From: Variovorax sp. N23
GTDB taxonomy: Bacteria > Pseudomonadota > Gammaproteobacteria > Burkholderiales > Burkholderiaceae_C
DNA length: 64,000 nt
NCBI RefSeq assembly: GCF_025486315.1
Contig: NZ_JAOOPY010000013.1
Span: forward strand, 1-64,000
Direction of reading: 5' to 3'
Shown here: one piece after another, positions 44,244-51,502 of the stretch
Layout of the letters: every line of letters begins with the position of its first letter
Position numbering within the stretch: position 1 is the stretch's first letter
Position numbers and translations under genes: made by a program
The notes under the pieces: generated by a model
Database searches by the model: none
What the model saw: only the letters and a program-made list of their open reading frames with translations
What the model was told of the DNA's origin: nothing

Positions 44244-44334
44244 CGCATCGATACCCGCATGGCTGCATTGAAAAGCCGCCCGCGATGCCATGGCCGGCGC
44301 TCGAGCGCGGCCACTGCCGACGGGCTCATCAGGC

Positions 44335-44361
44335 TTATCGGCGCCGGGTGGAGAAACTGAA
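44335..44361 (-). promoter_or_regulatory. Sigma-28 (FliA) promoter for the EAL gene
   Basis: Read on the minus strand, GCCGATAA (44342-44335) is a perfect -10 element and TTCAGTTT (44361-44354) matches 6 of 8 bases of the -35 consensus, separated by exactly 11 bases. The predicted start is near 44328, 85 bases before the ATG. The -35 is close to that before flgK (TTCAGATT), which supports it. Confidence 0.85.
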
Positions 44362-44382
44362 GGGCGTGCCGTGCCCCGGCGC

Positions 44383-45216
44383 TCACATGGCGCGGAACAG
44401 GTGGGCGTAGAGCCGGCTGACGGGGATGGTCTCGCGGCGGCTGCGGAGTGTGAGCGACAGCTTGCCTGCGTCGTCGCGGTGCACCGATTCGATCGCGCGG
44501 CTGCGCACGACCGCCGCGCGATGCACCTGCCAGAACACGGTGGCATCGAGCTGCGGCAGCAGCGCCTTCAGCGGCGTGCGGATGAGGTATTCGTCGGTGG
44601 CGGTGAGCACGCGGACGTATTTGTCGGCCGCCTCGAAGACCTGCACGTCGTCGATCGACACCATGTGCACCGTGGCGCCGGATGTGCCGGCCTTGCCCGC
44701 CGCGATGAATTTCAGCGGGACGCTGGTGTCGGTGGCGCCCACCGTGCCGCCGGCCACGCTCAGCAGCTTGCGCCATTGGGCCAGCGTGCTGGCCAGAATG
44801 TCCTCGCTCGGCAGCGCGGCCGAGCGGCGCAGCGCCAGCGCCTTCTGCAGCCGCATCACGGTGCGTTGGAGCCGATCGGGCTGCACCGGCTTGAGCACGT
44901 AGTCGATGGCCTGGGCGTCGAAGGCGCGCGCCGCGTATTCGTCGTAGGCCGTGACGAACACCAGCTGCGGCAGCGGCGCCTGTTCGGTCGGCCAGGCATC
45001 GGCCAGTTCGGCCGCGGCGGCCAGGCCGTCGAGGCCGGGCATGCGTACATCGAAGAAGAGCACCTGCGGCAGCAGGCGCAGGCTCTCCCGCACGGCACTG
45101 CGGCCATCGCCGACGCTGGCGATCACCTGCAGGTCGGGCCAGGCGAGGGCGAGTTCTGCCTGCAGCGCTTGGGCCAGCAGCGGCTCGTCCTCTGCGATGA
45201 GGGCAGTGGGCTTCAT
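44383..45216 (-). CDS. LytTR-family response regulator
   Basis: The 277-residue product has a receiver domain (residues 1-120) with acidic residues at 9-11 and phospho-acceptor Asp56 (LFFDVRMPGLDGL), followed by a linker and a LytTR DNA-binding domain (about 180-277: VHMVSIDDVQVFEAADKYVR; RTPLKALLPQLDATVFWQVH; RSRRETIPVSRLYAHLFRAM). The start ATG 45216 overlaps the stop of the kinase as ATGA, so the pair is a coupled two-component system. Target genes are unknown. It resembles AlgR/LytR/YehT regulators. Confidence 0.93.
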   Translation of the reverse strand: MKPTALIAEDEPLLAQALQAELALAWPDLQVIASVGDGRSAVRESLRLLPQVLFFDVRMPGLDGLAAAAELADAWPTEQAPLPQLVFVTAYDEYAARAFDAQAIDYVLKPVQPDRLQRTVMRLQKALALRRSAALPSEDILASTLAQWRKLLSVAGGTVGATDTSVPLKFIAAGKAGTSGATVHMVSIDDVQVFEAADKYVRVLTATDEYLIRTPLKALLPQLDATVFWQVHRAAVVRSRAIESVHRDDAGKLSLTLRSRRETIPVSRLYAHLFRAM

Positions 45217-46268
45217 GACGGCACCGGAAACCAAATGCTGGCGCAGGTGCCGCCGTCACGCAAGGGGGTCAACCGCAGGCCGGCGCCATCGCCATGAACG
45301 GTGGCGAGGCGTTCCTTGACCTGCATCAGACCGAAGCCGTCGTTCGAGGAGGGCGGGGCATCGGTGTCGATGTCGATCCCCACACCGGTGTCGCACACCT
45401 CGAGCGTCATGCGTCCGCCCGTGCGGCGCGCGCGCACCGTGATCTCGCCCCCTTCGAGCTTCGGCTCGAGGCCGTGGCGGATGCTGTTCTCCACCAGCGG
45501 CTGCAGCAGCAGCGGCGGCACCGGCAGGTCGCGCAGGTCGTCGGGCAGGTCGAGCGTGTAGCGCAGGCGGTCGCCCATGCGCACCTGCATCAGCGCGAGG
45601 TAGTCCGACAGGCGGGCGAACTCCGCCGAGAGCGGATGCGACAGCGCGCGGGAGCCGGCGAGCGTCACGCGCAGGTAGCTGTTGAGCCGGTCGAGCATCG
45701 CCACGGCACGCGGCGGGTCGAGCGTGATCAGCGCGCGCAGGTTGGCCAGCGTGTTGAAGAGCATGTGCGGCTCGAGCTGCGTCTCGAGCAGCTTGAGCTT
45801 GGCTTCGCTCGCATCGCGCTCGGCTGCGCTGATCTTGGCGGCCATGGTCGCGGCCTTGCCGCGCGCGTGGAAGTAGAAGCTGCCGATGATCCCCGCCAGG
45901 ATCGTGATGGCCAGGCTCAGCCTGTTGTCGCGCGGCGTGTTCACGAAGCCGGGGGTCAGGAACAGGTCGCCGATGCGATCGCCGACCACAAAGCCGCAAC
46001 CGATACCGAGGCCGGTCAGCAGCAGCCCGCGCCAGCCCTTCGGCCAGCCGTGGCCTCCCGAACTGTCGCCGTGGCAATGGCGCTCATCGAAGAAATAGCG
46101 GCCGAACTCGATCACGCCCCAGGTGACGGTGCCGACAGACACCGAGTAACCCAACTGCGTGAAGTAACTCTTGGCCGGCCAGATCAACGTGGTCAGCACC
46201 GCGATCGCGCAACAGAACGCCAGCACCTGCAGGTAGTGGCGGGCTGCGTCGATCCAGCGGATGTTCAT
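45213..46268 (-). CDS. LytS/YehU-type sensor histidine kinase
   Basis: The 351-residue product begins at ATG 46268 (a much longer open frame is shadow). About 150 N-terminal residues hold four membrane segments (YLQVLAFCCAIAVLTTLIWP; TWGVIEFGRYFF; LLLTGLGIGCGFVVGDRIG; AITILAGIIGSFYFHARGK). The kinase core is of the His_kinase type: LKLLETQLEPHMLFNTLANL with the phospho-acceptor His, then an ATPase domain with LLQPLVENSIRHGLEPKLEG and GLMQVKERLATVHG. It forms a pair with the LytTR regulator. The signal is unknown. Confidence 0.92.
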   Translation of the reverse strand: MNIRWIDAARHYLQVLAFCCAIAVLTTLIWPAKSYFTQLGYSVSVGTVTWGVIEFGRYFFDERHCHGDSSGGHGWPKGWRGLLLTGLGIGCGFVVGDRIGDLFLTPGFVNTPRDNRLSLAITILAGIIGSFYFHARGKAATMAAKISAAERDASEAKLKLLETQLEPHMLFNTLANLRALITLDPPRAVAMLDRLNSYLRVTLAGSRALSHPLSAEFARLSDYLALMQVRMGDRLRYTLDLPDDLRDLPVPPLLLQPLVENSIRHGLEPKLEGGEITVRARRTGGRMTLEVCDTGVGIDIDTDAPPSSNDGFGLMQVKERLATVHGDGAGLRLTPLRDGGTCASIWFPVPS

Positions 46269-47302
46269 GGTGCCAGATTCTGGACGAAGAAGCGTGTGAT
46301 GGCCGCGTTGGCCAGGGGCACCGCCGCGCGGTCGAAGCCGGGCGGGTCGCTCAGCAGGCGCGCGGCCTTGGGCGGAAGGTCGGGGATCTGCGGCGACAGG
46401 ATCGAGCCATGCCCGCCACCCGGCATGTCGGCCAGCAGCGTGCAGGTCTTGCAGACGGCACGCACCGCGTCGATGTGCCACTGCGGCGCGAGCCACGCAT
46501 CCTTGCCGGCGCGCACCAGGCCGAGCGGAACGCGCGGCTGCGCCAGCGAGGCCATGTCGATCGGCGCCGCCATCGGCACCGCCGCGACCACGGCGGCGAT
46601 GCGCGGTTCGTTCCAGCCCTGCGGCGTGGTCTCGTCGCCGAACTTCCAGTCGACCACCCACCGGCCGACAGCCAGCTTCAGCCCATCGAAAGCGCCACCG
46701 GTGAGTTCGGTCGCCAGGCCGACGCAGGTCGGAAAGTCGTCGGCGATGTGGGCGTCGCAGTGCGCCGCGAGCCGGGACGGCGACCATTGCGCGCCGGCCA
46801 GCGTCAGTGCGGTGAGGCCGCCGGCGGACATGCCGTAGTGGCCCACGCGCTGGAAGTCGAGCAGGGGCGCGAAGCGCGCATCGGCGACCATCGCATCGAT
46901 GGCCTGCGACACCTCGCGCGGACGATGTTGCCAGGAGCGCGGCCCGACGGCGCTCATGTCGTGGTAGTTGTCGCCGGCATGCTCGGGCATCGCCACGGTG
47001 AAGCCGGCTTGCACCAGCGCGATGGCCAGGTCGGCCTGCGGCCAGGGCGAGCCGCCGGAGCCATGCGACATCACGACGAGCCGGCCATTGCCGCGCTGCG
47101 GTGCCGCGTCGAGCGCCGCCTCGACGACGAAGGGCCCGCGCTGCAGCCGCGCGGCGGGCGCGGCCGTGGGATAGAAGACAGTGATCGGGCCGCTCTCGGT
47201 CGGCGCGGCCAGCGTCGTGAGGCCGGTGGCGGCGACCACCGCGGCGCTCGCGAGGCCGAGCGCCGCGGCGGTCAGCAGCCGCCGCAGGCCCACGGCTACC
47301 AC
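46265..47302 (-). CDS. Secreted alpha/beta hydrolase (dienelactone-hydrolase-like)
   Basis: The 345-residue product has a signal-like N terminus (LLTAAALGLASAAVVAATGL), then an alpha/beta hydrolase fold: VVMSHGSGGSPWPQADLAIA (oxyanion segment), GHYGMSAGGLTALTLAG with nucleophile Ser159, and a late GGGHGSILSP where the catalytic His is likely. It resembles the predicted dienelactone hydrolase/PAF-acetylhydrolase-like group. Substrate is unknown. The GTG start overlaps the end of the 2TM gene, and its stop overlaps the start of the kinase, so it is inside the two-component operon. Confidence 0.82.
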   Translation of the reverse strand: MVAVGLRRLLTAAALGLASAAVVAATGLTTLAAPTESGPITVFYPTAAPAARLQRGPFVVEAALDAAPQRGNGRLVVMSHGSGGSPWPQADLAIALVQAGFTVAMPEHAGDNYHDMSAVGPRSWQHRPREVSQAIDAMVADARFAPLLDFQRVGHYGMSAGGLTALTLAGAQWSPSRLAAHCDAHIADDFPTCVGLATELTGGAFDGLKLAVGRWVVDWKFGDETTPQGWNEPRIAAVVAAVPMAAPIDMASLAQPRVPLGLVRAGKDAWLAPQWHIDAVRAVCKTCTLLADMPGGGHGSILSPQIPDLPPKAARLLSDPPGFDRAAVPLANAAITRFFVQNLAP

Positions 47303-47589
47303 GGCTCCCCCCGGGTGCTCGCTGGGAGCTTCGCGCGTTCGCGCCGCACCATGCGTTCCATCAGGTCGTTGCCGGGCGCGAACACCCAGACCGAGAGCCC
47401 ATGGAAGAGGAGGCCGATGCCCCAGCCGAGCAGCGGGAAGATCGCCCAGGCCCGGCCGTTGTAGAGCGACAGCGCGATCAGCCCGAAGTTCACCGCGACA
47501 TAGAGGCTCGCGTGGAAGAAGAAGCCCAGCTTCGCCTTGGCGCGGCGGCGTGCCAGCTGGTCGAGTTGAAGGTCGGTGTGTTGTTGCAT
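47296..47589 (-). CDS. 2TM domain membrane protein
   Basis: The 97-residue product has a charged N terminus (LDQLARRRAKAKLGFFFHAS), two membrane helices (LYVAVNFGLIALSLYN; WAIFPLLGWGIGLLFHGLSV) and a cytoplasmic tail with RMVRRERAKL. This is the 2TM-domain pattern often found next to or fused to LytS-type kinases, where it may help sensing. GGAG lies upstream of the ATG. It overlaps the hydrolase gene by a few bases. Confidence 0.85.
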   Translation of the reverse strand: MQQHTDLQLDQLARRRAKAKLGFFFHASLYVAVNFGLIALSLYNGRAWAIFPLLGWGIGLLFHGLSVWVFAPGNDLMERMVRRERAKLPASTRGEPW

Positions 47590-47606
47590 GGAGGACTCCG
47601 GTGGTT

Positions 47607-48131
47607 TCAGGCGCGCTGGGTGGGGGTGACGAGGGCCGCGTCGCGCCGCAACGCGAGCTTCCAGAGCCGCAGGCCCCGCGCCGCGAAGATGCCGCTGAAG
47701 GCGCCGTACAGCGCGCCCACGCACAGGGCGAAGACCCGGTCGTTCGGCAGCGACGGATGCATCGCGATCTGGACGGCCACGACGTACTTGGTGAAGAAGA
47801 TACCCATCATCAGCACCAGCGGCACGGCCGTGCCGGCGAGATGGACGCGGCGCGCGGCCGGGTCGTAGCGTGTGCTGTCCGGCAGCGCGCGCTGCAGCAC
47901 GGCGATGGCGGTCATGAGCGCGGCAACGGCCCAGCCCAGCACCGCGACCGGCTGGTGGCTGAAGACCGACAGCAGGCCGTAGATGGACAGGGCGGTCATT
48001 GCGAACGGCAGGATCGTGGCGCGCCGGAGGGCGACGTCATGCGCCACCAGCTGTCGGCCGCCCAGCCACAGCAGCAGGGCGAAGAGGGCGAACACCCAGA
48101 GAGGCGTGCCGGCGAGGATATGGATCAGCAT
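47607..48131 (-). CDS. DUF6622-like integral membrane protein
   Basis: The 174-residue product starts at ATG 48131 with AGGAG eight bases upstream. It has about five hydrophobic segments (HILAGTPLWVFALFALLLWL; TILPFAMTALSIYGLLSVF; VLGWAVAALMTAIAVL; AVPLVLMMGIFFTKYVVAVQ; VFALCVGALYGAFSGIFAAR). I recognise it only as the conserved DUF6622 type, with no known function. It is the first gene of the minus-strand operon with the 2TM protein, hydrolase and two-component pair. Confidence 0.75.
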   Translation of the reverse strand: MLIHILAGTPLWVFALFALLLWLGGRQLVAHDVALRRATILPFAMTALSIYGLLSVFSHQPVAVLGWAVAALMTAIAVLQRALPDSTRYDPAARRVHLAGTAVPLVLMMGIFFTKYVVAVQIAMHPSLPNDRVFALCVGALYGAFSGIFAARGLRLWKLALRRDAALVTPTQRA

Positions 48132-48315
48132 GAGGGGCTCCTGAAAGCAAGGGTGGCGAAGGAAGCGATGGGAACGGACGCGACTGTGCCCGGAGGGTGC
48201 GGGCCGCGACAGCGCGATGCGACGAAATGCGGATCGACGGTGCCGGATGTCGGCAGCCGGGGCGAACGGCACGGACCGGCGCCGACCGGGCGCGTGCGCC
48301 GCGTCTGCCGCGGAG

Positions 48316-48329
48316 TTGATCTGCGTCAA
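48316..48329 (+). promoter_or_regulatory. FNR/ANR-like box before the UspA gene
   Basis: TTGAT-CTGC-GTCAA matches 9 of 10 defined bases of the FNR/ANR consensus TTGAT-N4-ATCAA. A -10-like AAGATC lies at 48352-48357, placing the box centre about 41.5 bases before the predicted start, the class II activator arrangement. The gap 48132-48405 also contains the promoter of the divergent membrane-protein operon; nothing else was seen there. Confidence 0.75.
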
Positions 48330-48405
48330 CGGGAGGGCGCCACGCGCCCGCAAGATCGGTCGTGTCACGCGTCCGTCCTCAGGGCGCGGCACCGCAAGGT
48401 CGTTC

Positions 48406-49248
48406 ATGAACTACAAAACCATCCTTGTTCACCTGGACCCTTCCCCGCGCAGCGCCGCGCGCGCGGCGCTGGCGGCCCGCTGGGCCCGGGCCTTCGGAAG
48501 CCATCTGGTCGGGCTCGTGCCGACGGGCCTGTACGACGGGGTGATCCCGGTCGAGGTGATCAGCAGCGACCCGGAGGACACCGTCGCCGCATCGGACGGC
48601 TACCTGCGGCGGCGTTCGGACGCCATTGCCCGCGCGTTCAAGGACAGCATCGCCGGTGACGGCCCCCTGTCCTGCGAGGTGCGACCGAGCGACGACCCCA
48701 CGGTCGATGCGCTCGTGCGGCATGGGCACACCAGCGACCTGGTGGTGCTGGGCCAGGATGGCGCCGACGACCACCGGGACACGACGCCGCACCGGCTGGT
48801 CGACCCGGTGCTCCTGGCCCTGGGCCGGCCGGTGCTGGTGCTGCCTTCGGTCGGCACGGTGAGCGATATGCCCTGCCATGCGCTGGTGGGGTGGGACGGC
48901 TCGCGCGCGGCGGCGGTCGCGCTGGGCGCGGCGATCCCTGTGCTGCGGGGCGCCGATCGGGTCACGCTGGTCTCCCTGCGCCACCCGGGCGACGTGGCGG
49001 CGCCGCCCGACTGGCAGATCCCCGAGCTTCTCGCTTTCCTGCACCGGCATGGCGTCCGGGCCGCGGCCGAGTCGGACGTCGTCGAGACCGGCCTGGCCGA
49101 TGCCCTGCTGTCGCGGGTGGCCGACCGCGGCGCCGACCTGCTCGTGGTGGGCGCCTACGGCCATGGGCGGCTGCGGGAGCGCGTCCTGGGCGGCGTGACG
49201 CGGCAGCTCCTGGCGGAGATGACCGTGCCGCTTCTCATGGCGCATTGA
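48406..49248 (+). CDS. Tandem universal stress protein
   Basis: The 280-residue product has two UspA domains, about 1-145 and 150-280. The first starts MNYKTILVHLDPSPRSAARA; the second has ALVGWDGSRAAAVALGAAIP and the ATP-binding loop VVGAYGHGRLRERVLGGVTR (GxxGxG...GGVT). The first lacks a clear glycine-rich loop. Tandem Usps of this kind are commonly induced in low oxygen. Start ATG 48406 is supported by similarity to the family's N terminus. An FNR-like box is upstream. Confidence 0.93.
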   Translation: MNYKTILVHLDPSPRSAARAALAARWARAFGSHLVGLVPTGLYDGVIPVEVISSDPEDTVAASDGYLRRRSDAIARAFKDSIAGDGPLSCEVRPSDDPTVDALVRHGHTSDLVVLGQDGADDHRDTTPHRLVDPVLLALGRPVLVLPSVGTVSDMPCHALVGWDGSRAAAVALGAAIPVLRGADRVTLVSLRHPGDVAAPPDWQIPELLAFLHRHGVRAAAESDVVETGLADALLSRVADRGADLLVVGAYGHGRLRERVLGGVTRQLLAEMTVPLLMAH

Positions 49249-49283
49249 AGGTGTCGGCCCCCCTGGCCCCGGGGCCCCCTTCC

Positions 49284-50693
49284 ATGTCCCCCTCTTTCCC
49301 GACCGGTTTTCCGGATGCCTGGCTGATCGGCAGCGTGGCCGCCGATGTCGCCGTGGCGCCCCTCGGCGGTGCCAGCGCGATCGCGCAGCGCGCCCAGCAG
49401 CGCCTGGCCGACCTGCTCGCGCACGCGGCGCGCCATTCGCCGCTCTATCGGGAGGTGCTCGGCGGGCGCCCGGCGTCGGCGCTGCGGCTGGCCGACCTGC
49501 CGGTGATGCGCAAGGCCGACCTGATGCAGCGCTTCGACCAATGGGTGACGGACCCGGATCTCACGCTGGACGCCCTGCGCGCCTTCATGGCGGACCGCAC
49601 GCGCATCGGCGAAGCCTTTCGGGGGCGGTACATCGTCTGGGAGAGTTCGGGCAGCAGCGGCGCGCCGGGCATCTTCGTGCAGGACCCGTTCGCCATGGCC
49701 GTCAACGATGCGCTGGAGGCCTTGCGGCGACCGGTCCTCGATCCGATGCGTGCCCTGGTCGATCCGATGGGGCTCGCCGACCGCATCGCGTTCGTCGGCG
49801 CCATCGACGGGCACTTCGCCAGCACCGTCTCGATCGAACGCCTGCGCCGGCTCAACCCGTACCTGGCGCCCCGGCTGCACGGCATCTCCTTCCTGCAGCC
49901 CATCGCGGCGCTGGTGGCCGAGATCGATGCCATGGCGCCGACGGTGATCGCCACCTATCCCAGCGTGGCGCTGCTGCTCGCCGAAGCGCATCGCCGGGGC
50001 CAGCTGCGCACGCGGCCGCGCGAGATCTGGACCGGCGGCGAGGACCTGTCCGGTGCGCAGCGCCGGCGCATCCGGGAGGCGTTCGATTGCGCCGTGGTCA
50101 ACAGCTACGGCGCATCGGAATTTCTCTCGCTGGCCTCGGAATGCCGCCATGGCCGGCTGCACCTCAACAGCGACTGGTGCATCCTCGAGTCGGTCGATGC
50201 CGACGGTGCGGCGGTGGCCCCGGGGCACCGGGGCGCGACGACCCTGTTGACCAACCTGGCCAACCGCGTCCAGCCGCTGCTGCGCTACGACCTGGGCGAC
50301 CGGGTCGTGTACGCGGCCGAGCCCTGCGCCTGCGGCTCCTGCCTGCCCGTGATCGAGATCCATGGCCGCTGCGACGACACGCTGCGGCTGGGCCGCGCCG
50401 GCACACGGCGGGTGCAGGTCACGCCGCTCGCCCTCACCACCGTGCTCGAGGAAGACGCGGGCCTGGTCGACTTCCAGCTGGTGCAGGAGGGGCCCAGCGA
50501 GCTCATGCTGTGCACTGGCCTGCAGGGGCCGGCCGCCATCGCGGCGCTGCGGCATGCGCGCCCGGTGCTGGCGGCGTTCCTCGCAGCGCAGGGCGCGACG
50601 GGGGTGCGCATCCGTTGCCGCTCGGGCGAGCCGGCGCAGCGCGGGCGCAGCGGGAAGATCCAGCGGGTGCTGCGCGCGCCGGGCGCCGCCTGA
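49284..50693 (+). CDS. PaaK/CapK-like adenylate-forming enzyme
   Basis: The 469-residue product resembles phenylacetate-CoA ligase-family enzymes, which activate a carboxylic acid as adenylate. Visible motifs are the phosphate-binding loop VWESSGSSGAPGIF (about residues 117-130), NSYGASEFLSLASECRHGRL, the YDLGDRVVY segment and CACGSCLPVIEIHGRCDDTL near residue 350, where cysteines may bind metal. The C-terminal lid is short. The substrate cannot be told; the setting among fermentation and stress genes does not suggest aromatic breakdown. It follows the UspA gene by 35 bases, so it probably shares its FNR-dependent promoter. Confidence 0.8.
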   Translation: MSPSFPTGFPDAWLIGSVAADVAVAPLGGASAIAQRAQQRLADLLAHAARHSPLYREVLGGRPASALRLADLPVMRKADLMQRFDQWVTDPDLTLDALRAFMADRTRIGEAFRGRYIVWESSGSSGAPGIFVQDPFAMAVNDALEALRRPVLDPMRALVDPMGLADRIAFVGAIDGHFASTVSIERLRRLNPYLAPRLHGISFLQPIAALVAEIDAMAPTVIATYPSVALLLAEAHRRGQLRTRPREIWTGGEDLSGAQRRRIREAFDCAVVNSYGASEFLSLASECRHGRLHLNSDWCILESVDADGAAVAPGHRGATTLLTNLANRVQPLLRYDLGDRVVYAAEPCACGSCLPVIEIHGRCDDTLRLGRAGTRRVQVTPLALTTVLEEDAGLVDFQLVQEGPSELMLCTGLQGPAAIAALRHARPVLAAFLAAQGATGVRIRCRSGEPAQRGRSGKIQRVLRAPGAA

Positions 50694-50711
50694 GAGGCTG
50701 CACCGTCGGCG

Positions 50712-51317
50712 TCAGCCGCCGGCCGGCGGGCCCGAGCGCTGCCGCTGCCTGGCCGCCTCGACGGTACGGCGGGCGGTGTCGCGGGCGGTACGCGCCGCGC
50801 TGTGAAGGGCCGCGTCGGCCTTCTGCAGGGCCTCGCGCGTGGCCTGCGCGGCCTGTTCGGCATCTTCCCGGCTCGCATCGGTGGCGCGCTGCACGGCCTC
50901 GTCGGCCGCGCGCAGGGCTTCTCTGGCCGCCTGCGCGGCGTTCCGGCTTTCCGTCTCGACGGCCCGGGCCGCTTCCCGCGTTTCATCCGCCGCACGGGCG
51001 GACGACGCGGCGGCTTTCTCCTCGAAGCGCGTGGCCGATTCCGCCGCCTTGCGGGCCGCGCGACGGATGGCCTCGGCCAACTGGCGCGAGACCCGGCCTG
51101 CCGCCGCCACGCTTCGGTCGGCGGCGGCCTTGGCGTTCCGGGCGGCGGCAGCGGCCGCGCGCTCGGCCGCCTGGGCGGCATCGGCATCGGCGGTGTCGCG
51201 CGCGGCCGGGGCGCGATGGGGCGGCGGACTGAGCTGACCCGGCGGCACCATGTCCGCGGCGAAGGCGGCGGTGCCGAGCAGGGAAGCCAGGACCAGCAGG
51301 GCGGGAACGATTTTCAT
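50712..51317 (-). CDS. Secreted Ala-rich helical repeat protein (LEA-like)
   Basis: The 201-residue product has a signal peptide ([18 protein letters not shown]) and a long Ala/Arg/Glu-rich helix with 11-residue periodicity in its second half (for example [44 protein letters not shown] in sequence). This hendecad pattern recalls group 3 LEA and apolipoprotein-like helices; sequence composition could also give this by chance. No enzyme motif is seen. It is divergent from phosphoketolase, sharing a promoter region with two FNR-like boxes. The function is unknown; envelope protection is a guess. Confidence 0.65.
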   Translation of the reverse strand: MKIVPALLVLASLLGTAAFAADMVPPGQLSPPPHRAPAARDTADADAAQAAERAAAAAARNAKAAADRSVAAAGRVSRQLAEAIRRAARKAAESATRFEEKAAASSARAADETREAARAVETESRNAAQAAREALRAADEAVQRATDASREDAEQAAQATREALQKADAALHSAARTARDTARRTVEAARQRQRSGPPAGG

Positions 51318-51371
51318 GCGAGTCTCCGTGGTGGAAGAGGGGCAGGATCCCTCAGCGCGAAGGCGCCGGTA

Positions 51372-51409
51372 TTGCGCTCGCGCAAGCGAGCACGCTTGAC
51401 GCAGCGCAA
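51372..51409. promoter_or_regulatory. Two FNR-like boxes in the phosphoketolase divergon
   Basis: TTGCG-CTCG-CGCAA (51372-51385) is a perfect palindrome and TTGAC-GCAG-CGCAA (51396-51409) is a better FNR/ANR match. For the second, a -10-like TACGCT at 51431-51436 puts the box centre about 40 bases before the predicted start of phosphoketolase, a class II layout. The first is placed for the minus-strand gene. Confidence 0.65.
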
Positions 51410-51502
51410 GCGGCCCGCCGCCCGGTGCGCTACGCTGGGCCGATCGCAGCGGGTCCGCCGCTTGGGGACGGACATGCAGCCTGCCAACGAGGAGTGCGGT
51501 CC

